The notes under the pieces were generated by a model that was given only the letters and a program-made list of their open reading frames with translations, did not search any database and was not told the DNA's origin. Source: CAZLBC01 sp964557575 (GTDB taxonomy: Bacteria > Planctomycetota > Phycisphaerae > SM23-33). From it: DNA of 6,813 nt. Positions within the stretch are counted from its first letter, which is position 1. Every line of letters starts with the position of its first letter. Shown here one piece after another: positions 1-5,464 of this stretch. The stretch is from positions 1 through 6,813 of the forward strand of contig CAZLBC010000159.1 in the NCBI GenBank assembly GCA_964557575.1. Direction: 5' to 3'. The position numbers were made by a program, and so were the translations under genes.

Positions 1-2
1 CG

Positions 3-98
3 TCAAACCACCGCCGTGGCAAAGCTGATCGCCGCCATGATCAGCGGCGCCGGCCGGGCGCAGGCGAGGAGGGGCATGACGATCCACCACGGGTTCAT
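3..98 (-). CDS. Possible small hydrophobic peptide, 31 aa
   Basis: A complete short ORF runs from ATG at 98 to TGA at 3-5. A GGAG Shine-Dalgarno lies at 107-110, eight bases before the ATG. The peptide is almost wholly hydrophobic (begins MNPWWIVMPLLAC, later LIMAAISFATAVV). It would form one membrane segment; its LLAC string resembles a lipobox, but the N-terminus has no positive charge. Nearly all third codon positions are G or C, as in the neighbouring genes. It begins just past the terminator of the SRPBCC gene, and I see no convincing promoter for it, so it may lead a unit that continues beyond the window. I do not recognise a family. It could also be a chance ORF or the remnant of a shifted reading frame. 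Confidence 0.3.
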   Translation of the reverse strand: MNPWWIVMPLLACARPAPLIMAAISFATAVV

Positions 99-114
99 TG
101 TATGTACTCCGGTC

Positions 115-141
115 AAAAAACGTCGCCCGCAGCCCCGGGCG
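115..141 (-). terminator. Rho-independent terminator after the SRPBCC gene
   Basis: Read on the minus strand, CGCCCG (136-141) pairs perfectly with CGGGCG (124-129) around a six-base loop. The stem is followed by ACG and six T residues (115-120). It starts ten bases past the stop of the SRPBCC gene and is in the right orientation to end that transcript, and probably any read-through from the sulfatase. Confidence 0.8.
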
Positions 142-151
142 CCTCGCCGTT

Positions 152-574
152 TCAGAACCGGCTCTTCAGCGCCTTCAGCAGCTCGATGTAGATCGGGTTG
201 CAGAACGCCGCGACCGCCTCCTCATCGTCGGCGGTGAAGCACGTCTCCCACTCGGCGAAGGTCGCGTCGCTCTCGGTCACCGGGCGGAGCCGGACCGTGC
301 CGACGTACGCCGAAACGCTTTCCTTCAGCAGCGGGGCGGGCCCGTCGTCGATGCTGTAGGAAAACGTCTTCGCCTCGTCGTCGACGCTGATCAGTGTTTC
401 GTGGAACTTCTCGTCGAGGACCCGCGTCGCGCCGGGCGTCTTGCCGTCCGGGCCGCCGGGTTCGACGTTGTCGATCACGCCCGCCGCCCACGTAAGGTCG
501 TGAAAATCATTGATTTTGTCCCACACCGCGTCGATCGGTGCCTCGATAACCGCCGAGTTGTAGCATGATCCCAT
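152..574 (-). CDS. SRPBCC-family (START/polyketide-cyclase-like) protein
   Basis: A 140-residue protein with the layout of single-domain SRPBCC proteins, which form a helix-grip fold with a deep hydrophobic cavity. The first strand (SAVIEAPIDAVWDKINDF, residues 7-24) is the usual family opening, with the APIDAVW motif and a DFHDL segment before a conserved W. The GATRVL strand (48-53) follows, and a C-terminal helix closes the cavity (about 115-138). There is no signal peptide, so it should be cytoplasmic. The ATG at 574 is chosen because an AAAGGAG Shine-Dalgarno lies at 582-588, seven bases away, and the family homology begins there. A GTG at 658 in the same frame would add 28 unrelated residues. 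It lies 80 bases after the sulfatase. The ligand cannot be read from sequence; SRPBCC members bind lipids, polyketides or other small hydrophobic molecules. Confidence 0.85.
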   Translation of the reverse strand: MGSCYNSAVIEAPIDAVWDKINDFHDLTWAAGVIDNVEPGGPDGKTPGATRVLDEKFHETLISVDDEAKTFSYSIDDGPAPLLKESVSAYVGTVRLRPVTESDATFAEWETCFTADDEEAVAAFCNPIYIELLKALKSRF

Positions 575-598
575 TGTCCCGCTCCTTTCCGTGTCATG

Positions 599-607
599 AA
601 TATACCA
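599..607 (-). promoter_or_regulatory. Candidate extended -10 promoter for the SRPBCC gene
   Basis: On the minus strand the bases read TGG then TATATT, which fits an extended -10 element (TGn plus a hexamer one base from consensus). No good -35 is visible at 17 bases, which such promoters can lack. The start point would fall near 592, giving a leader of about 18 bases that contains the AAAGGAG Shine-Dalgarno. This would let the SRPBCC gene be expressed without the sulfatase. Confidence 0.35.
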
Positions 608-654
608 GGTGAACGCCGCGGGGGCGGACAATCCCGCGCGGCCGTTATTTCTCT

Positions 655-2160
655 TCACTTTTCGGTCACCTCCCGTATCGCCGGGAGGGTGTCGGCCATG
701 CCCGCGCCGGTGCGCTTCAGTTCCGCGATGAGTCGCCGTCGGAGGGCAACCAGCAGCGGCCGGTGCCGCGCGTCGAGGGCGAGGTTGACCAGTTCCGCGG
801 GGTCGTTCTCGAGGTCGTAGAGTTCCTCGATCTCGTTCGCGACCAGCGTCCGGATGTACTTGTGTCTGCCGCTACGGAGGAACACCCACCAGGGCACGCC
901 GTTCCAGCCGGGGCGGTCGGCCCGCTCGGTGTCGCTGCCGTAGTAGTACTTGGTGTTTTCCATCAGGACGGGATGGTCCCATGCACGGCCGGGATCCTCC
1001 AGCAGGGGGGTGATGTCGCGGCCGTGCATCTCCCACGGCAGCTCGATGCCCGCCTGGGCGAAGAACGTCGGCACCAGGTCCTGTCCGCCGACCGGGCGCC
1101 GGCAGATCGTCCCCGCCGACCGCTTCCCCGGCCGGCGCACGATGAGGGGTGCCAGCAGGTTCGCGTCGTAGGGGGCGTACTTCCACTTGAACCCGTGCTG
1201 TCCCCAGGCGAACCCCTGGTCTGAGGTGAAGACCACCAGCGTGTTGTCGAGCTGGCCGGTCTCCCGCAGGGCGGCGATGACCGCGCCCACGCCCTCGTCG
1301 AGGGCCCGGACCGCGCGGTTGTACCGCCGGACGGCGGCGTCGAGGCCGGCGGGGTTCCCGTGTTTGTCTTTTTTCCACACCCCGTAGTCTTTCATGTACC
1401 GGGGCTTGGTCGGCCGCGGCGGGAAGATATCCTCCGGGACGGAAACCGGCGGGGTATCCCGATAGTCGTCTTTGTGCCGCCGGGCCGCGCGGTACGGACT
1501 GTGGACCGCGTCGTAACAGAGCCACAGGTACCAGGGCGTGTCCCGGTGCTGCGCCCGCTCGGTGATGAATTGGGCGGCGTACCGGGTGTAGTTGTCCGTG
1601 GAGTATCCGCCCACCGCAACCGGGTCGGCGCCGTTGAAGCTGATCTTCTGGTTCCGGTAGTAGCCGCCGTAGATCTTCGGCTGCGTGTGGTCCCAGACCG
1701 CCGAGTAGTCCCAGTCCCGGCCGTGGCCGGTGTCCGCGCCGGTGTGCCACTTGCCGATCATCCCCGTGTAATAGCCGTGCCGGCGGAAGACCGACGGCCA
1801 GAAGGGGCACCGGTCCGGGTCGTAGGTGCTGCCGGGGTACCGCCCGGTCATCCGCATCGACGCGATGCCGTGCTGGAGCTTCCCGGTCAGCGCCGTCGCC
1901 CGGGAGGGCATGCACCAGGCCCCGGAGTAGCAGGTGGTGAACCGGACGCCCTCCGCGGCGAGTTGGTCGATGTGGGGGGTCCTGACCCAGTCGTGGGCTT
2001 CGTCGTAGCAGCCGACGCAGCGGGTGCTCTGGTCGTCGGTGAAGATGTAGAGGATGTTCGGCCGCCGCGCCGCCGGGGCGGCGCGGAGCGGGCGGGCGGC
2101 GACGGCCGCCGCGCCGGTCACCGTCCTGATGAAATCCCGGCGATTGAATGCTTTTTTCAT
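655..2160 (-). CDS. Tat-exported type I (formylglycine-dependent) sulfatase
   Basis: A 501-residue sulfatase of the alkaline-phosphatase superfamily, which hydrolyses sulfate esters, here most likely on a glycan. A twin-arginine signal (NRRDFIR, residues 6-12, then an Ala-rich stretch) predicts folded export. ILYIFTDDQ (36-44) gives the metal-binding Asp pair D42/D43. The CMPSR motif (83-87) holds the Cys that a formylglycine-generating enzyme must oxidise; the usual LTGR follows as LTGK (91-94). GMIGKWH (133-139) supplies Lys137 and His139, AVHSPY supplies His220, and TSDQG (312-316) gives the second metal site. Full length for the family; substrate unknown. The ATG at 2160 is chosen because GGAG (2166-2169) lies five bases before it and the Tat motif follows at once; an in-frame start at 2184 would add eight residues. 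A 42-codon ORF ends 10 bases upstream. No maturase is present here. Confidence 0.95.
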   Translation of the reverse strand: MKKAFNRRDFIRTVTGAAAVAARPLRAAPAARRPNILYIFTDDQSTRCVGCYDEAHDWVRTPHIDQLAAEGVRFTTCYSGAWCMPSRATALTGKLQHGIASMRMTGRYPGSTYDPDRCPFWPSVFRRHGYYTGMIGKWHTGADTGHGRDWDYSAVWDHTQPKIYGGYYRNQKISFNGADPVAVGGYSTDNYTRYAAQFITERAQHRDTPWYLWLCYDAVHSPYRAARRHKDDYRDTPPVSVPEDIFPPRPTKPRYMKDYGVWKKDKHGNPAGLDAAVRRYNRAVRALDEGVGAVIAALRETGQLDNTLVVFTSDQGFAWGQHGFKWKYAPYDANLLAPLIVRRPGKRSAGTICRRPVGGQDLVPTFFAQAGIELPWEMHGRDITPLLEDPGRAWDHPVLMENTKYYYGSDTERADRPGWNGVPWWVFLRSGRHKYIRTLVANEIEELYDLENDPAELVNLALDARHRPLLVALRRRLIAELKRTGAGMADTLPAIREVTEK

Positions 2161-2170
2161 TATGTCTCCA

Positions 2171-2299
2171 TTATGTGCGGTCAATTCTTCTTCCGTTTTC
2201 CATCGGCCCGATGGGGGCGGGGTACGGGAACACGATGATATACGCGGCCAGGCAGAACGGCAGCAGGGGGAGGGTACATTTCGCTCGTGCGTTTTTCAT
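2171..2299 (-). CDS. Small single-pass membrane peptide upstream of the sulfatase, 42 aa
   Basis: A complete ORF runs from ATG at 2299 to TAA at 2171-2173. GAGGA (2304-2308) lies four bases before the ATG, and the candidate sulfatase promoter lies further upstream. The peptide has a basic start (MKNARAK), one hydrophobic segment at about residues 9-26 (TLPLLPFCLAAYIIVFPY) and a polar tail ending GRRIDRT. This suggests one membrane span with the N-terminus inside. Its stop is 10 bases before the sulfatase ATG, so the two would be co-translated from one mRNA. I recognise no family. A membrane anchor or assembly partner for the exported sulfatase is a guess. It could instead be a translated leader that controls sulfatase synthesis, or a chance ORF. 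The case for it is the Shine-Dalgarno, the spacing, the promoter placement and mostly G/C third codon positions in the core. Confidence 0.5.
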   Translation of the reverse strand: MKNARAKCTLPLLPFCLAAYIIVFPYPAPIGPMENGRRIDRT

Positions 2300-2341
2300 G
2301 GTGTCCTCGCGTGATTGCATGACCCCGCGCCGGGCGGTGCC

Positions 2342-2372
2342 ATTATGGTAACCGGAACGTGTTCTCCGTCAA
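2342..2372 (-). promoter_or_regulatory. Candidate sigma-70 promoter for the small ORF and sulfatase
   Basis: On the minus strand, TTGACG (2367-2372) and CATAAT (2342-2347) each match the -35 and -10 consensus at five of six bases. They are separated by 19 bases, longer than ideal. Transcription would begin near 2335, about 35 bases before the 42-codon ORF. An inverted repeat (2355-2364) sits inside the spacer, where a bound repressor would block RNA polymerase. Confidence 0.45.
2355..2364. promoter_or_regulatory. Candidate operator, GAAC-GT-GTTC, at the sulfatase promoter
   Basis: A perfect inverted repeat with four-base half-sites and a two-base centre lies between the -35 and -10 of the minus-strand promoter. 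The same half-sites with the same two-base spacing recur at 2433-2442, near the start of the divergent esterase transcript. Two such sites in one intergenic region suggest one dimeric regulator acting on both genes. The regulator is not encoded in this window. Confidence 0.4.
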
Positions 2373-2387
2373 TTATGCTGCCCGTCA

Positions 2388-2416
2388 TTGGCGAGGCATG
2401 CCGGATCTGCTACGAT
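2388..2416 (+). promoter_or_regulatory. Candidate promoter for the SGNH esterase
   Basis: TTGGCG (2388-2393) and TACGAT (2411-2416) are separated by exactly 17 bases, and each matches consensus at four of six bases. The start point would be near 2423, giving a leader of about 55 bases. The individual hexamers are modest; the ideal spacing and the position opposite the sulfatase promoter are the support. Confidence 0.4.
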
Positions 2417-2432
2417 ATCCGCGGGAAGGAAC

Positions 2433-2442
2433 GAACCGGTTC
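2433..2442. promoter_or_regulatory. Candidate operator, GAAC-CG-GTTC, in the esterase leader
   Basis: A perfect ten-base palindrome with the same half-sites and spacing as the copy at 2355-2364; the centres are 78 bases apart. It would lie about 10 to 20 bases after the predicted esterase start point, a typical repressor position. It is nested in a wider inverted repeat, GGAACG (2428-2433) with CGTTCC (2444-2449), so the same segment could also fold as a short hairpin in the leader mRNA. Confidence 0.4.
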
Positions 2443-2478
2443 CCGTTCCCCGAATCCCTATCCTGAAAGGCAGGTACC

Positions 2479-3213
2479 ATGACCAGACACGTTGCCGCAC
2501 TCCTGATCCCGCTGTTGGCCGTTGCCGTCGCCGCCGAAGAAAAAAAGCCCCTCTCGGTCGTCCCCGCCGTGCAGACCGCCAAGTGGGCCGTGAAGTGGTG
2601 GATGCCCCGCCACAAGGAGAAGCTCGCGGAAAAAGAGAAGATGGAGCGGGTCGACCTGGTCTTCATCGGCGATTCGATCACCCACGGCTGGGAAAGCGGG
2701 AAGGGCACGGCGCTGTGGGACGAATACTACAAGATGCGCAACGCCCTGAACCTCGGGTTCAGCGGCGACCGCACCGAGCACGTGCTCTGGCGGCTGCAGC
2801 ACGGCGCGGTCGACGGGATCTCCCCGACGCTCGCGGTGGTCATGATCGGCACGAACAACGCCGGGCACCGCCGGGAGAACCCGAAAGACACCGCGCTGGG
2901 CGTCGCGGCGATCGTCGATGACCTGAAGAAGCGGTTGCCGAAGACGAAGATCCTGCTGCTGGCGATCTTTCCCCGCGGGAAGGACGACGGCGACGCGCTC
3001 CGCAAGCTGAATCAAAAGACCAACGAGCTCATCAGGAAGTGCGCCGCCGACGAGCGGGTGACCTTCCTGGACATCAACGAGAAGTTCCTCGACGAGAAGC
3101 GGGTGCTGCAGAAGTCAATCATGCCCGACCGGCTCCACCCGAACGCGGAGGGCTACCGCATCTGGGCCGCGGCCATGGAGCCGGCGATCGTAAAACTGAT
3201 GGGCGAGAAGTAA
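2479..3213 (+). CDS. Exported SGNH/GDSL-family esterase (acetylhydrolase-like)
   Basis: A 244-residue serine esterase of the SGNH hydrolase superfamily. All four family blocks are present: block I FIGDSITHGW (62-71) with nucleophile Ser66; block II GFSGDR (93-98) with oxyanion Gly96; block III GTNN (124-127) with oxyanion Asn126; and block V DRLHP (217-221) with Asp217 and His220. The GFSGDRT...GTNN pattern is typical of the branch related to platelet-activating-factor acetylhydrolase subunits and many bacterial carbohydrate acetylesterases. A short hydrophobic N-terminus (residues 4-18) followed by AVAAE predicts Sec export with cleavage near residue 19. The ATG has GAAAGG at 2465-2470, eight bases away. 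It is divergent from the sulfatase across a shared control region, which fits removal of acetyl groups from the same sulfated glycan. Substrate specificity is inferred from context only. Confidence 0.92.
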   Translation: MTRHVAALLIPLLAVAVAAEEKKPLSVVPAVQTAKWAVKWWMPRHKEKLAEKEKMERVDLVFIGDSITHGWESGKGTALWDEYYKMRNALNLGFSGDRTEHVLWRLQHGAVDGISPTLAVVMIGTNNAGHRRENPKDTALGVAAIVDDLKKRLPKTKILLLAIFPRGKDDGDALRKLNQKTNELIRKCAADERVTFLDINEKFLDEKRVLQKSIMPDRLHPNAEGYRIWAAAMEPAIVKLMGEK

Positions 3214-3287
3214 CGTGGTTGCGCGCGGGCGGGCGTTTTTGATCTTCGCGCCGTCGGTTCCGGTCGCCGGGGGAGTGACGGTGGCTG

Positions 3288-3686
3288 CTACCCGACGACG
3301 CTCAAACCCCATTTGCCGCAGTTCCTGATCTCCCGGTCCCGGGTCATCAGGTGAAAACCGTTCTGTATCGCCTCCCAGATGAGGATCCTGTCGAAGGGAT
3401 CCTTGTGCGTGTCCCGGGGCAACTGGTAGAACGATGAAAAGGTATCGTATCCGACGTCCTTGATGCGGTACCCGCCGGTGACCAGCAGCTCGGGAATCCG
3501 GTCGGGCGTTATGTTGGTCAGTTCCAGTTTTCCGATCGCGTATTTCAGGCTGATTTCAAACAGGGAAATCGAACTGCAGAACAGGGTGTTCCGGTCGTCC
3601 GCGATAATGCCCTTTTCCTGTTCGGACAGCGCAGCGCTGTCGAACAGGATCCAGAGAATCAACTGGGTATCGAGGAGGATGTTCAC
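3288..3686 (-). CDS. PIN-domain toxin ribonuclease (VapC-like, COG3744 type)
   Basis: A 132-residue single PIN domain, the fold of VapC toxins, which cut RNA with Mg2+ held by a cluster of acidic residues. Asp6 lies in NILLDTQ (the family more often has DTH). Glu44 lies in SISLFEISLKYAIGKL. Asp96 and Asp99 lie in HKDPFDR, the hallmark of this subgroup, and Asp117 lies in MTRDREI. Length is normal and the acidic residues are intact, so it should be active. The start codon is GTG at 3684-3686, which overlaps the antitoxin TGA as GTGA. There is only a distant GAGGA (3699-3703), so translation probably depends on coupling to the antitoxin. GC is near 50 percent in a block counted by hand, against about 73 percent in the oxidoreductase gene nearby, which suggests acquisition by transfer. 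Confidence 0.9.
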   Translation of the reverse strand: MNILLDTQLILWILFDSAALSEQEKGIIADDRNTLFCSSISLFEISLKYAIGKLELTNITPDRIPELLVTGGYRIKDVGYDTFSSFYQLPRDTHKDPFDRILIWEAIQNGFHLMTRDREIRNCGKWGLSVVG

Positions 3687-3919
3687 AGGGAGGAGAGTTC
3701 CTCGTCGGACATCTTGAAATCACCCTTAATGTCGTACGATGCCCGCTCCTCGGCGATGCCGATGGTTCGCCTGGCGGGTTTGTATTTATCGTACGGGATG
3801 ATAACCCCCAGTTTTTTATGGCTCTTGCCGTACTCGATCGTGATCTCCTCCCCGTGGCGAAGGTCTTCGATCACCTCGGAAAAACGGGCCTTCAGCTTGG
3901 CGACGGTCATTGCTTTCAT
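3683..3919 (-). CDS. Phd/YefM-family antitoxin
   Basis: A 78-residue antitoxin that pairs with the PIN toxin whose gene it overlaps by four bases. The N-terminal half (TVAKLKARFSEVIEDL, 5-20, then GEEITIEYGKSHKKLGVIIP, 23-42) matches the Phd/YefM DNA-binding dimer fold. The C-terminal tail (IKGDFKMSDEELSSL, 64-78) has the acidic pattern by which these antitoxins occupy the toxin active site. Known members repress their own promoter, often together with the toxin. A palindrome on the -35 of its promoter fits this. ATG at 3919 is used; a second ATG at 3910 is possible. Neither has a Shine-Dalgarno, and the predicted transcript starts at or within a base or two of the first ATG. Confidence 0.9.
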   Translation of the reverse strand: MKAMTVAKLKARFSEVIEDLRHGEEITIEYGKSHKKLGVIIPYDKYKPARRTIGIAEERASYDIKGDFKMSDEELSSL

Positions 3920-3925
3920 GATTAC

Positions 3926-3954
3926 AGTATCGGTTATTTATGACACGTTGTCAA
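3926..3954 (-). promoter_or_regulatory. Promoter of the antitoxin-toxin operon
   Basis: On the minus strand a perfect -35 TTGACA (3949-3954) is followed after exactly 17 bases by GATACT (3926-3931), a four-of-six match to the -10. Only six bases lie between the -10 and the antitoxin ATG, so transcription should start at about 3918-3920. That gives a leaderless or nearly leaderless mRNA. The spacer and surroundings are A/T-rich against the background. Confidence 0.75.
3941..3953. promoter_or_regulatory. Candidate antitoxin operator
   Basis: A perfect inverted repeat TGACA-CGT-TGTCA covers five of the six -35 bases of the toxin-antitoxin promoter. Phd/YefM antitoxins are known to bind short palindromes over their own promoter, so this is the natural autorepression site. 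A protein bound here would exclude RNA polymerase from the -35. Confidence 0.55.
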
Positions 3955-3981
3955 GTATTTTGGACAGGATGGGCTATGCGG

Positions 3982-4022
3982 AAAAAGCACTCCGAACGGT
4001 GAATGCCGGTATCCCGGGGCAT
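3982..4022 (-). terminator. Weak candidate terminator after the Gfo/Idh/MocA gene
   Basis: On the minus strand ATGCC (4018-4022) pairs with GGCAT (4003-4007), with an inner GG/CC pair possible. A second imperfect hairpin (CACCG to GGAGTG, 3987-4000) runs directly into C and five T residues (3982-3986). The first arm overlaps the stop codon. Neither stem is strong, so termination may be partial and some transcripts could run on into the toxin-antitoxin genes. Confidence 0.3.
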
Positions 4023-5368
4023 TACAGGTCCTCGCCGTATTCCCAGCCCGTGCGGACCGGCTCCTTGATCCAGGAGTCGAATGCCGGCTGGCCCGTGACC
4101 TTCATCGCCTGCGGGTCCCACTCGATGGTCTTGCCGCTGCGCTGCGCCAGCGCCCCGAGCAGGACCACCTCGGTGAGCGGCACGGCGTAGTCGAAGTTGG
4201 ATCCCGGGGCGGGGCCGCCCTTGATCGCGTGAATCCACTCCTCGATCGGCCCGCCGACCGCCTTCGGGAGCCGCTCGATCTTCGCCAGTTCGGGTTTCAT
4301 CTCCATGAACCGGGCGTTGGGGGTAAACTGCGGACTGTTGGGGCGCATGCCGCTGTGAAAGAGGGTATCCTTCGTGCCTTCCATGTACATGCCGCCGCCG
4401 CCGGGCAGTTTCTTGCCTTTCTCCCAGCGCTTGGGAACCGGGACCGCGTAGCCCTTCTCGTACCACTTCATGACCACCGGCGGCTTCGCGCCGCGGGCGG
4501 GGAAGTGGTAGGTTATCACCGAGCCCATCGGAATGAACCCGGGGCCGGGCGGCTGCGTGCGCCGGACTTCGACTTTCGTGGGGAACCCGAGGTCAAGCGC
4601 CCAGAACGGCGCGTCGAAGGTGTGGCACCCGATATCGCCCAGCGCGCCGCAGCCGTAGTCCCACCACCCCCGCCAGCGGACCGGCGCGTAGCTCGGGCTG
4701 TAAGGCTTGACGGCCACCGGGCCGTGCCAGAGGTCCCAGTCAAGCGTGTTCGGGACGTCCTCCGTCTTCGGGGGAAAGGACTTCGGCGGTATGAACCACG
4801 GCGGGTTGGGCCGGTTGGTCCAGGTGATGACCTCGGTGACGTCGCCGACGATCCCGGCGTCGACCCACTCCTTTATCCGCCGCATGCCCTCGAAGGTGTG
4901 GCCCTGGTTGCCCATCTGGGTGATGACCTTGTACTTCCTGGCCGCCTTCCGGAGGGTCCGCAACTGCCAGATGTTGTGTGCCAGCGGTTTCTGCACGAAC
5001 ACGTGCTTGCCGCGTTCCATGGCCGCCATCGCGGCGGGGAAGTGCGTGTGGTCGGGCGTCGAGATCGCCACGGCGTCGATCTCCTTTTCCATCCTGTCCA
5101 GCATCACCCGGAAATCCTTGAACTTTTTGGCGCCGGGATGCTTCTTGAACGCCTTGCCGGCGCGCTTCTCGTCGACGTCGCAGACGGCGACGAAGTTCTC
5201 CCTCCCGGCCACCCGCACCGCGTAGCCGCCCATGCCGCCGGCACCCACCACGGCGACGTTGACCTTACTGTTGGCGGATGCGCCGGCCGTGCCGATCGCG
5301 GGCACCCCGAGGGCCATCGCCCCCGCCGTTGACGTCTTGAGAAAGGAACGGCGATTCAATCCGGACAT
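4022..5368 (-). CDS. Tat-exported Gfo/Idh/MocA-family oxidoreductase
   Basis: A 448-residue NAD(P)-dependent sugar or cyclitol oxidoreductase. A Tat signal (NRRSFLK, 5-11, then an Ala-rich stretch) begins the protein. The Rossmann domain has GAGGMGG (42-48) for the dinucleotide, an acidic CDVDEK at the end of the second strand (63-68), and QKPLAH (126-131) with catalytic Lys127. Gln in place of the EKP Glu is frequent in this exported subgroup. The C-terminal domain has the subgroup motifs WDLWHGPV (211-218) and GALGDIGCH (241-249) with the likely catalytic His249, and ends with EEWIHAIKGG (376-385). The ATG at 5368 is chosen for its AAGGAG (5377-5382) eight bases away and the immediate Tat motif; an in-frame start at 5434 lacks support. 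It lies 96 bases after the FAD oxidoreductase and is probably co-transcribed. Free NAD(P) is absent outside the cytoplasm, so cofactor is probably carried tightly bound, as known for glucose-fructose oxidoreductase. Substrate unknown. Confidence 0.92.
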   Translation of the reverse strand: MSGLNRRSFLKTSTAGAMALGVPAIGTAGASANSKVNVAVVGAGGMGGYAVRVAGRENFVAVCDVDEKRAGKAFKKHPGAKKFKDFRVMLDRMEKEIDAVAISTPDHTHFPAAMAAMERGKHVFVQKPLAHNIWQLRTLRKAARKYKVITQMGNQGHTFEGMRRIKEWVDAGIVGDVTEVITWTNRPNPPWFIPPKSFPPKTEDVPNTLDWDLWHGPVAVKPYSPSYAPVRWRGWWDYGCGALGDIGCHTFDAPFWALDLGFPTKVEVRRTQPPGPGFIPMGSVITYHFPARGAKPPVVMKWYEKGYAVPVPKRWEKGKKLPGGGGMYMEGTKDTLFHSGMRPNSPQFTPNARFMEMKPELAKIERLPKAVGGPIEEWIHAIKGGPAPGSNFDYAVPLTEVVLLGALAQRSGKTIEWDPQAMKVTGQPAFDSWIKEPVRTGWEYGEDL

Positions 5369-5423
5369 GCTTGCTTCTCCTTGTTTCCGCGGTATCGCTG
5401 CGATGCACAACCCGTCATCATAC

Positions 5424-5442
5424 CCGCCGGGCATACCGGCGG
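5424..5442 (-). repeat. Perfect GC-rich hairpin between the two oxidoreductase genes
   Basis: CCGCCGG (5424-5430) and CCGGCGG (5436-5442) form a seven-base perfect stem around a five-base loop, midway in the 96-base gap. No T tract follows on either strand, so it is not a typical terminator. It could stabilise the upstream mRNA, cause partial attenuation, or be a protein site. Confidence 0.45.
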
Positions 5443-5464
5443 CAATCGCGAAGTTTTATCCCGG

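Noticed and set aside
152..658. Longer SRPBCC protein from a GTG at 658 overlapping the sulfatase stop
   Set aside because: The GTGA overlap looks like translational coupling, but the added 28 residues do not resemble the family. A much better Shine-Dalgarno and ATG lie at 574-588.
1213..1224. Sulfatase second metal site reads TSDQG rather than the DHG/DNG form
   Set aside because: Considered as a sign of lost activity, but Gln at this place occurs in many sulfatases of this group and all other key residues are intact.
872..2238. Long shadow frames over the sulfatase (1360-2238 plus, 872-1915 minus)
   Set aside because: Compositionally biased translations without motifs. The sulfatase frame has every catalytic motif and a Tat signal.
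2355..2364. LexA/SOS box
   Set aside because: The half-sites GAAC/GTTC match the Gram-positive-type SOS box, but the spacing is two bases instead of four, and the flanking genes have no link to DNA repair.
3214..3240. Possible terminator for the esterase at the T5 run (3236-3240)
   Set aside because: The preceding GC-rich stretch has no real inverted repeat (only AACG/CGTT around 18 bases), so I cannot support a hairpin.
4229..5332. 367-codon open frame on the plus strand, opposite the Gfo/Idh/MocA gene
   Set aside because: Low-complexity, Arg/Gly/Val/Leu/Pro-rich translation with no domain. The opposite strand carries the real gene.
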